DNA of 40,761 nt, taken from contig JAFWJN010000003.1 of NCBI GenBank assembly GCA_017514685.1, positions 1 through 40,761 of the forward strand, read 5' to 3'. Shown in pieces: positions 1-7,956 of the stretch (position 1 is the stretch's first letter; every line of letters starts with the position of its first letter). The stretch is from Clostridia bacterium (GTDB lineage Bacteria; Bacillota; Clostridia; Christensenellales; CAG-138). Both the position numbers and the translations under genes were made by a program. A model generated the notes under the pieces. That model did no database searches and was not told the DNA's origin. It saw only the letters and a list, made by a program, of their open reading frames with translations.

Positions 1-175
1 CCTCGATGACTTCCGGCACCAGCTTGCTATCCGGCAGAAGCAATACAATGATTTTCCCATGCGTCCTTTGCTTTGGCACTCGCCTTTGGATACGCTTCTT
101 TCTTTTCCTGACTTTGTCACATATCATTGACAAACCTACAAAACATAAAAGCAATGATAGAGTCAGTTCGAACAT
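1..175 (-). CDS. Partial unrecognised ORF, N-terminus of a possible membrane-anchored protein
   Basis: An open minus-strand frame runs from an ATG at 175 to the window edge without a stop (58 codons). The translation begins MFELTLSLLLCFVGLSMICD, a single hydrophobic helix, followed by a very basic stretch (KVRKRKKRIQRR) and then a beta-strand-like segment (KIIVLLLPDSKLVPEVIE). This resembles a signal anchor with a positively charged border before a folded domain. I do not recognise a family. No clear ribosome binding site precedes the ATG, and the terminator of the operon to the right ends about eight bases upstream, so an internal start at 127 or a chance frame is possible. Confidence 0.35.
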   Translation of the reverse strand, partial: MFELTLSLLLCFVGLSMICDKVRKRKKRIQRRVPKQRTHGKIIVLLLPDSKLVPEVIE

Positions 176-182
176 AGTCGTC

Positions 183-226
183 AAAAAATCCCAAAGATAA
201 AATCTATGTAGGATTTACCTTTGGGA
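183..226 (-). terminator. Rho-independent terminator of the M20 peptidase operon
   Basis: Read on the minus strand, TCCCAAAG (226-219) pairs with CTTTGGGA (196-189) across a 22-base AT-rich loop and is followed directly by a run of six T (188-183). It lies about 40 bases past the stop of the M20 peptidase gene. Confidence 0.75.
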
Positions 227-263
227 ATGGAAATTATATCGAATGAAAAGTGGCGAGAGAATG

Positions 264-1454
264 TTAACTACAGGTTTCGGGCTTTAAAAGAGCATACAAT
301 GCGGCTAGGTAACAGTCTGCCGCAGCGTACAGATCGGAGAGGGCTACGTACTCGTCAACCGTATGTGCAAGATCCTCGCGTGACGGTCCGAATCCGAATG
401 TCGGAATATGAGCCTCACCGGCATAGTAGCTTCCGTTGGTGCAGAAACTGTAACCGGTGAATTTGGGATCGTAGCCGCGCTTCTGCATAGCGGCCTGTAC
501 GCGAAGCATCGTTTCATCCGGCTCATACAGCCAGGGAGCGAAGAACCGTTCTGCTTCGACTGTTTCGCCGGTAGAACATACGGCACTGCCGTGCGGATAA
601 AAGACGCGCGCATTCAGTGTCGGATCGAGTTCTTTTTCTCTGTCGATGATTGCCTGGATCGGCGCAAGAACATTTTCCCGGGTTTCTCCGACCAGCAGAC
701 GGCGGTCGAACGTGGCTTTGCAGTAATGAGGAACAACGGAAGCACCGGGATAAGGTTCTGAATGAAGGTCGGTCAGAACTAAAATTCCGTCGCCTTGCAT
801 ACGGGGATCCTTTGACGGTGGGAGCTTTAGGATTTCCGTGATCAGCTTGCACATTTGCGCAGCGGCGTTGACACCTTTCTGAGGATTGGAACTATGGCAG
901 GGAACCCCAAAGGTTTCAAGAGTGATTTCCGCCCTGCCGCGCTGGGAAAGCTTCAGATTTCCTTCCGAGGCTTCGCCGATGATAACAAGGTCGGGATGAA
1001 CACGGTGATCAACTTCTTTTGCACAGACACCTTCAAAGCACTCTTCCTGAACAACACCTGCATACCATAACTCACCTGAAAAATCAGTCCCTACTTCCCG
1101 CAAAAATGTTGCGGCAGCAACAGCAAATGCAGCATCGGCGCCTTTCATATCACTTGTTCCTCTGCCGTACAGTTTTCCGTCACGGACAGACGGTTCAAAA
1201 GGAGGCGTTGTCCAGGCCGAGGCATTTTCTGCAGGCACGGTATCGATGTGTCCGTCAAAAAGAATCCGCTTTCCGGGACGTGAACCTTTTACACCTGCAA
1301 CCAGACTGCCGTAGCGGTCAGTTTCCGCCGACTGAAATCCATTCTCTTTAAGATAATTCTGGAGAATATCAGCCACGCCCTGTTCTTCTCCGGAAAGACT
1401 TTTACACCGGATCAGATCTTTCAGAAGTGATAGGACTTCTTCATTCATAGACAT
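264..1454 (-). CDS. M20 family metallohydrolase, YgeY-like
   Basis: Predicted cytoplasmic di-zinc amidohydrolase of the ArgE/DapE/CPG2 (M20) family, 396 aa, of normal length. Metal-binding motifs are in order: GHIDTVP with H69 and D71, GRGTSDMKG with D102, and the QEE pair at 137-138. A GEAS...QRGRAEI segment leads into the dimerisation domain, and a His near residue 365 (EDLAHTVDEY) closes the site. The GEAS-NLK-QRGRAE wording is like the YgeY group of M20 proteins, which is annotated only by linkage to selenium/purine genes; the substrate here is unknown. I chose the ATG at 1454 because GGAGGGGAG (1463-1471) sits eight bases upstream; the start is one base past the deacylase stop, so the two genes are translationally coupled. 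Together with the D-aminoacylase and symporter it probably completes hydrolysis of imported acylated amino acids or peptides. Confidence 0.85.
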   Translation of the reverse strand: MSMNEEVLSLLKDLIRCKSLSGEEQGVADILQNYLKENGFQSAETDRYGSLVAGVKGSRPGKRILFDGHIDTVPAENASAWTTPPFEPSVRDGKLYGRGTSDMKGADAAFAVAAATFLREVGTDFSGELWYAGVVQEECFEGVCAKEVDHRVHPDLVIIGEASEGNLKLSQRGRAEITLETFGVPCHSSNPQKGVNAAAQMCKLITEILKLPPSKDPRMQGDGILVLTDLHSEPYPGASVVPHYCKATFDRRLLVGETRENVLAPIQAIIDREKELDPTLNARVFYPHGSAVCSTGETVEAERFFAPWLYEPDETMLRVQAAMQKRGYDPKFTGYSFCTNGSYYAGEAHIPTFGFGPSREDLAHTVDEYVALSDLYAAADCYLAALYALLKPETCS

Positions 1455-1455
1455 T

Positions 1456-3042
1456 TTACAATCTCCCCTCCAATACTTTTCCGGCACAAGTACCGGTTTT
1501 TATACCATTTTCGATTGCCGGAACACCGTTTACCAGGACATGATCCATTCCAAGTGACGGCTGATGCGGGTCATCGTAGGTTGCACAAACATGGATCTTA
1601 TCAGGATCGAAAACCAAAATATCGGCATCCGCACCTACGGAAATCCGGCCTTTGGAAGAAAGACCGTACCGGTCTGCGGGCAGCATCGTCATTTTATGAA
1701 TCGCCTGTTCCAGTGTCAGAGCATGCCGTTTGTTAACATACTCCTCGATCACAGTGGAGAACGCTCCGTATACGCGCGGGTGGAGTTTTCCACCGGTCGG
1801 GAAAGTGGAATCGGAAATGACATAGGAAAAAGGACTCTGAAGAATGGTTGCGATATCCGATTCAGAAGTGATGAAATCGATCATTGTGACTTCACAGTCG
1901 TTACGCGCAAGAAGATCAAGCGCAAATACTGCCGGGTCTCCGTTCCCAGCCGAATCCGCCAAAGAACGGCCGACATACACGGTATCTTCCGGATTTTTCA
2001 CAGCGGAAACCAGGATGTTTTCCCAGCCGACAAGGAGAGAATAATTGTCAAAATCAAGATCGTTTTTCAATCGTCTCAAGAGTTCTTTTCTCAGTGAAGG
2101 ATCCTTCAGCCGTGCGGTTACGGCAGAGGTGCCGCCTTTCAGGAACTCCGGAGGAAGAATATGCATCAGCTGAGTACTTCCGGCAGTATACGCATATACA
2201 TCACAAAAGACATCAATGCCTTCTTCCCGAGCCTGCTCAATCCGATGCAGGGCAATCGGAGCGAGACGGTTCCAGTTTTCTTTGCCCGTAGCTTTCAGAT
2301 GACTGATCTGAAGAGGAATTTTCAGCCTTTTTGCGACAGTCAGCATTTCATCAATGGAAGGCAGGAGTTTCATGGCTTCTTCCCGCATATGGACAGAGAC
2401 GACGGTCTTTGTACCGGACAGGGGCTGCAAGGCACGGATCAGTTCCTCGGTGGAATAGAAACATTCCGGAGCATATCCAAGGCCCAAAGATACGCCGCCT
2501 GCACCTTCTTCCAATGTCTTTTCCAGCAAAAAATGAATCTGTTTAAAGTCTTCTTCTTCGAGCCTGGTCTTCTGAAATCCGGCTACGGCGGCACGGATCG
2601 TTCCTCCGCCGGCAAGCATTAGCGCATTGACTGCCATGGGATGCTTTTTCAGGGCTTCGTGATAAGAGCTGAGTGAATCCACGGGAATGCCGTCGAAAGT
2701 ACCGGTGACGGGTTTCAGATAAGCAGCAATTGCTTCGGTATGAGATCCGTATTGCGGAATCAGAGAAAGACCGCAGTTTCCGTTCCCGATGGAAGTAATG
2801 CCCTGGAAAAGGTCGCAGTCTCCGTAATTCTCTCTGAAAATTGCCGCATCGGCATGCCGGTGCAGATCCAGAAAACCGGGGCACACAAATTTTTGAGCAG
2901 CATTCAGATCTTTTACGGCAGGAATTTTGGAAAGATCGCCCATAGCAACGATTTTTCCATCCAGAATTCCAAGATCCATCCGCATTGCAGGAGAACCGCT
3001 TCCGTCAAGAACGGAACCGTTTCGAATACAGAGATCCAGCAT
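1456..3042 (-). CDS. N-acyl-D-amino-acid deacylase family amidohydrolase
   Basis: Amidohydrolase-superfamily enzyme of 528 aa. The N-terminal beta-sandwich strands (LDLCIRNGSVLDGSG) and the C-terminal GMDHVLVNGVPAIENG are typical of D-aminoacylase/dihydroorotase-like proteins. Metal-site residues visible are the HRH motif (H61, H63) after CPGFLDL, a Cys at 90 in GNGNCG that matches the bridging Cys of D-aminoacylases, VHMREE and ISHLKATG His residues, and YVISDS near the C-terminus. Known members release free D-amino acids from N-acyl-D-amino acids; the exact acyl and amino acid are not predictable here. It is preceded by GGAGG and its own promoter, and runs directly into the M20 gene. The symporter upstream is a likely importer of the substrate. 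Confidence 0.88.
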   Translation of the reverse strand: MLDLCIRNGSVLDGSGSPAMRMDLGILDGKIVAMGDLSKIPAVKDLNAAQKFVCPGFLDLHRHADAAIFRENYGDCDLFQGITSIGNGNCGLSLIPQYGSHTEAIAAYLKPVTGTFDGIPVDSLSSYHEALKKHPMAVNALMLAGGGTIRAAVAGFQKTRLEEEDFKQIHFLLEKTLEEGAGGVSLGLGYAPECFYSTEELIRALQPLSGTKTVVSVHMREEAMKLLPSIDEMLTVAKRLKIPLQISHLKATGKENWNRLAPIALHRIEQAREEGIDVFCDVYAYTAGSTQLMHILPPEFLKGGTSAVTARLKDPSLRKELLRRLKNDLDFDNYSLLVGWENILVSAVKNPEDTVYVGRSLADSAGNGDPAVFALDLLARNDCEVTMIDFITSESDIATILQSPFSYVISDSTFPTGGKLHPRVYGAFSTVIEEYVNKRHALTLEQAIHKMTMLPADRYGLSSKGRISVGADADILVFDPDKIHVCATYDDPHQPSLGMDHVLVNGVPAIENGIKTGTCAGKVLEGRL

Positions 3043-3069
3043 TCAAATGCCTCCAATAATACAACTTTC

Positions 3070-3083
3070 TGTGCTTTTGCACA
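3070..3083. promoter_or_regulatory. Short palindrome at the transcription start of the deacylase gene
   Basis: TGTGC-TTTT-GCACA is a perfect 5-bp inverted repeat lying 6 bases downstream of the -10 box, in the untranslated leader. It could be an operator or a small leader hairpin; nothing in the sequence decides which. Confidence 0.35.
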
Positions 3084-3088
3084 GGTTC

Positions 3089-3117
3089 ATGCTATCACTA
3101 GGAAAATGCGATGTCAA
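3089..3117 (-). promoter_or_regulatory. Sigma-A-type promoter of the deacylase-M20 operon
   Basis: On the minus strand TTGACA (3117-3112) is followed after 17 bases by TAGCAT (3094-3089). The -35 is a perfect consensus, the -10 matches at four of six. It lies about 50 bases before the deacylase ATG at 3042, so this gene pair can be transcribed apart from the symporter. Confidence 0.65.
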
Positions 3118-3120
3118 TTG

Positions 3121-3148
3121 GAAAGAGCCGATTTTCATCGGCTCTTTC
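3121..3148 (-). terminator. Hairpin after the symporter gene
   Basis: GAAAGAGCCGAT and ATCGGCTCTTTC form a perfect 12-bp stem with a four-base loop between the symporter stop and the deacylase -35 box. There is no T run beyond the CTTTC within the stem, so it may be a weak terminator or an mRNA-stabilising hairpin. A GC-rich imperfect repeat at 3159-3180 lies beside it. Confidence 0.55.
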
Positions 3149-3196
3149 AAGTAGGTTAGCGGGCGGCCAAAGCCGGCCGCATGATTTGTTTAGGAA

Positions 3197-4678
3197 TTAC
3201 ATCTCTTCTGATTCTTTTGCAAGAACCGCAGCTTCTTCTTCAGCGGTCAGATATGCGGACGGAGCCGGTTCAACACCGCGTGCCCATTCAATCCAGTTGA
3301 CTACGAAGAACGTAATCACGGAGACCAAGCAGCCGAATACGACAGGCATCATAAGAAGGATGGTCGCGCCGTTGCCGATTAACTGCCATACGATGAAGCC
3401 GATCGTACCGGTGATGATGGAGATCAAGCCGGAGTTCTTCGTGGCTTTCGGCACGACAAGGCCTAAGCCGTATGCAGCAAACGGTCCGGCGCAGCGGATG
3501 CCGAACGCGAAGGTGTTCATTGTAACGATGGAAACACCGAGCAGGGAGATCAACATTGCGACAAGAGCAGCGGCAACGTTGCAGAAACGTGTCCAGAAGA
3601 TGATCTGCTTTTCAGAAAGCTCTTTCTTTCCTCCGAAGCCCTTGTAGAGGTCGTTGATAATCATCGTGGACATACATAGCAAGTTGGAATCTGCGGAGGA
3701 CATTGTCGCGCAGATGATGGCAGCGGAGATCAAGCCGGTAATAAGGCCAGGTGCAAAGTGTCCGGTGACTGTCATCATCGCGTTGGAACCGTTGGCTGCG
3801 AGGCCGGGGAGCTCTTCTTTCATAGCATATGCTGCAAGACCGAGCAGAGTCGGGAAGATGGACATGGCGGCCATCAGGACAGCTGCGAGGAAGGAAGCGT
3901 TGCGGGCGGTCTTTTCGTCTTTTGCAGTCTCGAAACGGGATACCATTTCAGGACCGGCAAGGAACGTGCAGAAGTAGTTGAAGATGTAGCCAATGATGGT
4001 CGCCCAGCCGATAGCGGTGAAGTCAAGTTTGACATCCGGGAGCTTGGAAGCGATAACATCCCAGCCGCCTGCTTTGGTCAGAACGATCGGGGTGGCGATT
4101 GCAAGACCGAGCAGGATAATGATGAACTGCACAAGGTCGGAAATCTGGTCAGCGATCATGCCGCCGAGCGTCGTATACAGGATGATAACGATACCGGCGA
4201 AAATGAGGCAGACATTCATCGGGATCGACGGGATCAGGGCGTTGATAACGGAACCGGAAGCTGCAATCTGGGATGAAGTCAAGCAGAACAGAGACAGCAC
4301 GGAGAGGATTGCGGTAAAGTTGCTGGAGAGTTTGCCGAAGCGGCGGCCGACAACTTCAGGAATCGTGACAGCGAGCGTCTTACGGATTTTCGGAGCGAAA
4401 TACGCAAGAGGTATCATCGCGACCGAGCAGGCCAAAACGTACCATGTTGCTGAAAGACCCCAGTCTCCGAATGCTTTCTGAGCAACACCGGTCGTACAAC
4501 CACCGCCGATGTTGTTTGCAGAAAGGGAGAATGCTACCATGAACAAGCCCATACGGCGTCCTGCAACCAGGTAGTCTTTGGAATTCTTGATCTTCAGTTT
4601 GCTGACGATAAAACCGACAATCAGCATACCGACCAAGTACGCACATACGATTATGAGCGGCAATACTTGAATTTCCAT
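3197..4678 (-). CDS. Sodium:solute symporter (SSS family)
   Basis: Integral membrane transporter of 493 aa with about 13 hydrophobic segments. It begins outside-in with a helix at 5-25 followed by KLKIKNSKDYLVAGRRMGL, a hallmark of the SSS family, then SANNIGGGCTTGVAQKAF around the first substrate/sodium site, and IICATMSSADSNLL in the eighth core helix. The C-terminus is a short acidic tail. The family imports amino acids, sugars, carboxylates or osmolytes using the sodium gradient; the neighbouring deacylase and M20 peptidase suggest an N-acyl amino acid, dipeptide or related compound. It has a strong GGAGGAG site just upstream of the ATG. It is separated from the deacylase by a hairpin and a promoter, so the set is partly polar and partly independent. 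Confidence 0.9.
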   Translation of the reverse strand: MEIQVLPLIIVCAYLVGMLIVGFIVSKLKIKNSKDYLVAGRRMGLFMVAFSLSANNIGGGCTTGVAQKAFGDWGLSATWYVLACSVAMIPLAYFAPKIRKTLAVTIPEVVGRRFGKLSSNFTAILSVLSLFCLTSSQIAASGSVINALIPSIPMNVCLIFAGIVIILYTTLGGMIADQISDLVQFIIILLGLAIATPIVLTKAGGWDVIASKLPDVKLDFTAIGWATIIGYIFNYFCTFLAGPEMVSRFETAKDEKTARNASFLAAVLMAAMSIFPTLLGLAAYAMKEELPGLAANGSNAMMTVTGHFAPGLITGLISAAIICATMSSADSNLLCMSTMIINDLYKGFGGKKELSEKQIIFWTRFCNVAAALVAMLISLLGVSIVTMNTFAFGIRCAGPFAAYGLGLVVPKATKNSGLISIITGTIGFIVWQLIGNGATILLMMPVVFGCLVSVITFFVVNWIEWARGVEPAPSAYLTAEEEAAVLAKESEEM

Positions 4679-4701
4679 ATTTACTCCTCCTAATGAAACT
4701 A

Positions 4702-4717
4702 ATCGGAATAGTCCGAT
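4702..4717. promoter_or_regulatory. Palindromic operator candidate before the symporter gene
   Basis: ATCGGA-ATAG-TCCGAT is a perfect 6-bp inverted repeat just downstream of the -10 box and 24 bases before the symporter ATG, a position at which a bound repressor would block transcription. No regulator gene is adjacent. Confidence 0.45.
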
Positions 4718-4723
4718 ATATAT

Positions 4724-4751
4724 ATTATATCGAATTGTGACAAAATTGCAA
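4724..4751 (-). promoter_or_regulatory. Promoter of the symporter gene
   Basis: On the minus strand TTGCAA (4751-4746), a 16-base AT-rich spacer and a perfect TATAAT (4729-4724) lie about 45 bases before the symporter ATG at 4678. Confidence 0.65.
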
Positions 4752-4862
4752 CATTTAATTTTACAATCCCTTTACTATCTACGCCATTCACAGGAAGAAG
4801 AATAATCTGGTCATACTGTATGCCGGAAACCGTTCCAATCGGAAGACAGACTGATTCCGACG

Positions 4863-6449
4863 CTAACGCCGCCATCCGGCGACATCACACTGACCGGAGC
4901 TGTTCTCACCGCAGGCAAGATAGGAACCGTCTTGAAGCAAGACTGCGGCGTGTGTTCCTGAATAAGCAATTGCAATGATATCACTGCGATCCGATAGGAC
5001 GGAAATATCCATGTTTGCGGCCTGAGTCAGCCGGACGGAACCGTCCGCCATAAGACCGAGGATTCCGTTTGCCGTTGCTTCTATAGAAAGAACATCATTC
5101 CATTCTGCAACAAAGGGGGAACTGGAAACAAGGTGCCCGTCCGCGTTGATTCCTGCCGCGTATCCGTTTGCGGCGTCGATTGCAATCAGATTTTGAAACT
5201 CCCGGTTCAGATAGGATGCAGAAGTTGCCATAGCGGATCCGTCTTCTGATATTCCTACTAATGCGTATCCGCCTGCTGAAAGATCTTTGATATTTGTCCA
5301 TCCGGAAACAAGCGGGGCATAGTTATGGAAACCGAAGCAGAGAATCGAACCGTCCTTCAGGCGGACAACCGTATCAAAACCATGGGCTTCGATCTCGATT
5401 GCATCATGAATCCCGTCTGTTTCACACTGACCGTAGCGGTTGTCCCCTGTCGCCACGACTGTTCCATCTTTTTTCAATCCGATGGTATGAAAAGCGCCGG
5501 CAGAGACCGAAACAATATCTGTCCACCCGGACACATCACACTGTCCGTAAGAATGATCTCCGGCTGCAAGCACGGTTCCGTCTTGCCGCAAAGCCACCGT
5601 GTGCAAATTACCGACCGCGAGGACCTGCTTTGGAAGCTTATTTTGCTGTTTAAGCAGTTCATTACGCTTTTCTGCCTGGGCGGCATTCGTCACACGTGCG
5701 GCTTCCAGAATTTCGTCATCGCTTCTATTTTCATATAGATAGGGATAGCATGTTCTTTCCGCCCGGATCAGATCGGAATCATTCATCTTTCCTTTCTGCC
5801 AGAGTTCGAGAATGATTTTCAGACCGGCTTCCGGAGACTCGGATTGGAGCAGTTCCTCCGCCTGTACGATTATGATCTTTTCATTCAGTTCCTGCATGGA
5901 AGGATCTGTCGGATTTTTAGCGATATAATCAAGAGCGGTCTTAAGATCTCCGGCTTCAAAAGCGGCGGCGGCAATCTGCTTTCCGCATTCACGGTACCGT
6001 TCCGCAGCATCCTGATAGGACAGAACATAGGAAAACTGCTTTTCTGCTTCCGGGTAATCGCCCTTTTTCATCCACAAACACGCAAGTTCATACCGGCACA
6101 TCAGGATACGCTCATCCTCCTGAAGGGAATCTGTGTTGTCCAGAAGCGCAGCAAGCGCTTCTTCATACCGTTCTTCGCTCATCAGCCGGTCGATTTCCCG
6201 ATTAATTGCCTGTTCCAGAAGTTCGGATGCTTCCTTGGGCGTTTCATTCTTCTGTTCTGTTTCCCCGGCACGGGTAAGCCACAAAACCGCTTTTTCCGTA
6301 TCGCCTCTTTCCGCTGCCCGCGTTCCGATCTGCAGACAGATATAAGGATACAGCCACAGAACTGCTGCCGCAAAAGCCAAAAGCAGCAGAAACGCCAGCA
6401 GACTGACTCGCATCGCAGGATATGAAATTTCTTTCGACCGGTGTTTCAT
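4863..6449 (-). CDS. Membrane-anchored TPR plus RCC1-like seven-bladed propeller protein, copy 1
   Basis: A 528-aa protein without a name known to me. Residues about 13-36 form a single N-terminal membrane anchor with basic residues before it. Residues about 40-270 are TPR-like helical repeats (for example RYRECGKQIAAAAFEAGD). Residues about 280-528 hold seven RCC1-like repeats; the clearest read HTVALRQDGTVLAAGD-YGQCDVSGW and HTIGLKKDGTVVATGDNRYGQC, with the middle blades decayed. The last blade again ends GQCDVAGW, as if closing the ring. Seven blades is the count of a classical RCC1 propeller. By topology the repeats would lie outside the cytoplasm. The gene overlaps the DHHW stop by ATGA, so it is coupled to the MBOAT and DHHW genes. 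A paralogue sits in the same place in a second cassette (38644-40080). A scaffold or polymer-binding role is my inference. Confidence 0.8.
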   Translation of the reverse strand: MKHRSKEISYPAMRVSLLAFLLLLAFAAAVLWLYPYICLQIGTRAAERGDTEKAVLWLTRAGETEQKNETPKEASELLEQAINREIDRLMSEERYEEALAALLDNTDSLQEDERILMCRYELACLWMKKGDYPEAEKQFSYVLSYQDAAERYRECGKQIAAAAFEAGDLKTALDYIAKNPTDPSMQELNEKIIIVQAEELLQSESPEAGLKIILELWQKGKMNDSDLIRAERTCYPYLYENRSDDEILEAARVTNAAQAEKRNELLKQQNKLPKQVLAVGNLHTVALRQDGTVLAAGDHSYGQCDVSGWTDIVSVSAGAFHTIGLKKDGTVVATGDNRYGQCETDGIHDAIEIEAHGFDTVVRLKDGSILCFGFHNYAPLVSGWTNIKDLSAGGYALVGISEDGSAMATSASYLNREFQNLIAIDAANGYAAGINADGHLVSSSPFVAEWNDVLSIEATANGILGLMADGSVRLTQAANMDISVLSDRSDIIAIAYSGTHAAVLLQDGSYLACGENSSGQCDVAGWRR

Positions 6450-7945
6450 TTTCCGTCTCCTATGGATTTCCTGAGTTCTGTTCGATACAGATCTGCCGTA
6501 AAGAAGTTGGACTGTACAACATAGATATCATCGATTCCATAGTGATCGATATATTCTTTGATGGTTCCTCCAGCCTGTTCAACGGAATAATAGGTTGAGT
6601 GAGGACGGACAATATGGACCTCATCATAGTAATTCAGCATAAACGGAGCGAAAGCCATTCCCATGGAGTCACACACAAGCAGCATTTTTCTGCCGGTATT
6701 CTCATATCCGCGGATCATTTTCCATGGACGCATGTTCAGCCAGAGGATTGCCTGATAGCCGTTTGCGTCCGGATTGTTTAACGGATAGGGGGTTAATTCG
6801 GTAATATCGGTGACACGATAAAAGTCGTATGGGATGGAAGGCTCGATCATATCCACATAGTCTTTTGTTCCCTTTGGAAGCATATGCTCTACAGTTTTTG
6901 TGTTGGAACCCGAATACGGTTTGCTTTGGCGGATGATTTTATAATCTTCATAAGCCGCGGCTTTTTGCCCCATGGATTCTATCATCGCTTTGTGTACATA
7001 GTATGCTCCAAGCGTTGTCCAGTGATGATCCGTGAAGAAATAAACATATTCTCCGCTCCGGATATGGGGCTCGAGGATCTCCATTGTACGGAACACCGTA
7101 ATCTTTTCTTTGAGAAGCGGTTCAAGATAGTCTTCGGCTTCCGATTCATAGGCAGCATACTGATCCAGAGCCTGCGTATACTGAACCACATGTTCTCCGC
7201 GCTGAGCCAGAGCAACAAACATATGACCGTCCTTTGGCAACAGATCCGCCAGCCGGTTGAACAGATTTGCCGCATCGCGGATATGCCATTTCCGGTATTC
7301 CGAAATTTTCACTTTTGAACCATCATGCTTGATCAGATTGACAGAAACCATCTCGTCCCTGTTGGTGTCTTTGCGGTAGTCATAGTTGATGAGAGGGTTT
7401 CGCGCCATGGAAGATATGGATTGCGGCTTTTCGGAAAGATTTGCCGGTTGTTCCGGAGGTTCCGTTTGCTCAGCGGCCAGCGGTTCCGGGCTGGAATCAT
7501 AGGACGCAGCCGGTGCATCTTCCGAGTTTATTTCCGGACTCGGCTCCGGTGTGGAGGAGACCGGCTCCGGAGAAGAGGCAGGCGAAACTTCCGGCTTGTC
7601 AGGAACCGCTTCAGGCAGATCTTCTTCTGCATCAAGGGGAGTATCCATTGCAGCTAATTTGGTTTTTTGCTCTTTGGACAGAAGTGACAGTGAGTCCATA
7701 ATACGGTCGGAAAGATCGATCAGCTTCTGCCTGCCGATAAAACGGTCCGACAGATAGCGTTCCATTCCAAGCGCAAATTCTCCTGAGAAGACTGTTTCTG
7801 CGTCATGGGACGGAAAGGCTTCCAGCATGCGATTTTCAAATTCGGATGCTGTCGCTTCTTTCGGAGAAAAGGCAATTGTAAGGACACCGCAGCCCAAAAG
7901 CAGCAGCAGACACCACGTATACAAGATGACCCGGAACTGTTTCAT
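6446..7945 (-). CDS. DHHW family protein (AlgJ/AlgX-like), copy 1
   Basis: A 499-aa extracytoplasmic protein of the DHHW group, SGNH-hydrolase-like proteins related to the AlgJ/AlgX factors that transfer acetyl groups to exopolysaccharides. Residues 7-27 form an N-terminal anchor. Residues about 105-175 are a Pro/Ser/Glu-rich low-complexity spacer. The signature TDHHW lies at 305-309, and the CDSMG at 425-429 occupies the place of the usual GDS nucleophile motif, with S427 as candidate nucleophile and Cys for the Gly. The gene starts 11 bases after the MBOAT stop, with the stop lying inside the AGGAGG site, and overlaps the propeller gene by four bases. It presumably receives acyl groups passed across the membrane by the MBOAT protein. 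Confidence 0.82.
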   Translation of the reverse strand: MKQFRVILYTWCLLLLLGCGVLTIAFSPKEATASEFENRMLEAFPSHDAETVFSGEFALGMERYLSDRFIGRQKLIDLSDRIMDSLSLLSKEQKTKLAAMDTPLDAEEDLPEAVPDKPEVSPASSPEPVSSTPEPSPEINSEDAPAASYDSSPEPLAAEQTEPPEQPANLSEKPQSISSMARNPLINYDYRKDTNRDEMVSVNLIKHDGSKVKISEYRKWHIRDAANLFNRLADLLPKDGHMFVALAQRGEHVVQYTQALDQYAAYESEAEDYLEPLLKEKITVFRTMEILEPHIRSGEYVYFFTDHHWTTLGAYYVHKAMIESMGQKAAAYEDYKIIRQSKPYSGSNTKTVEHMLPKGTKDYVDMIEPSIPYDFYRVTDITELTPYPLNNPDANGYQAILWLNMRPWKMIRGYENTGRKMLLVCDSMGMAFAPFMLNYYDEVHIVRPHSTYYSVEQAGGTIKEYIDHYGIDDIYVVQSNFFTADLYRTELRKSIGDGK

Positions 7946-7956
7946 TCCGTTTCCTC

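Noticed and set aside
4741-4862. A minus-strand frame in the gap after copy 1 of the propeller gene that reads like protein
   Set aside because: It is short, has no start or ribosome binding site, crosses the symporter promoter and matches nothing I recognise.
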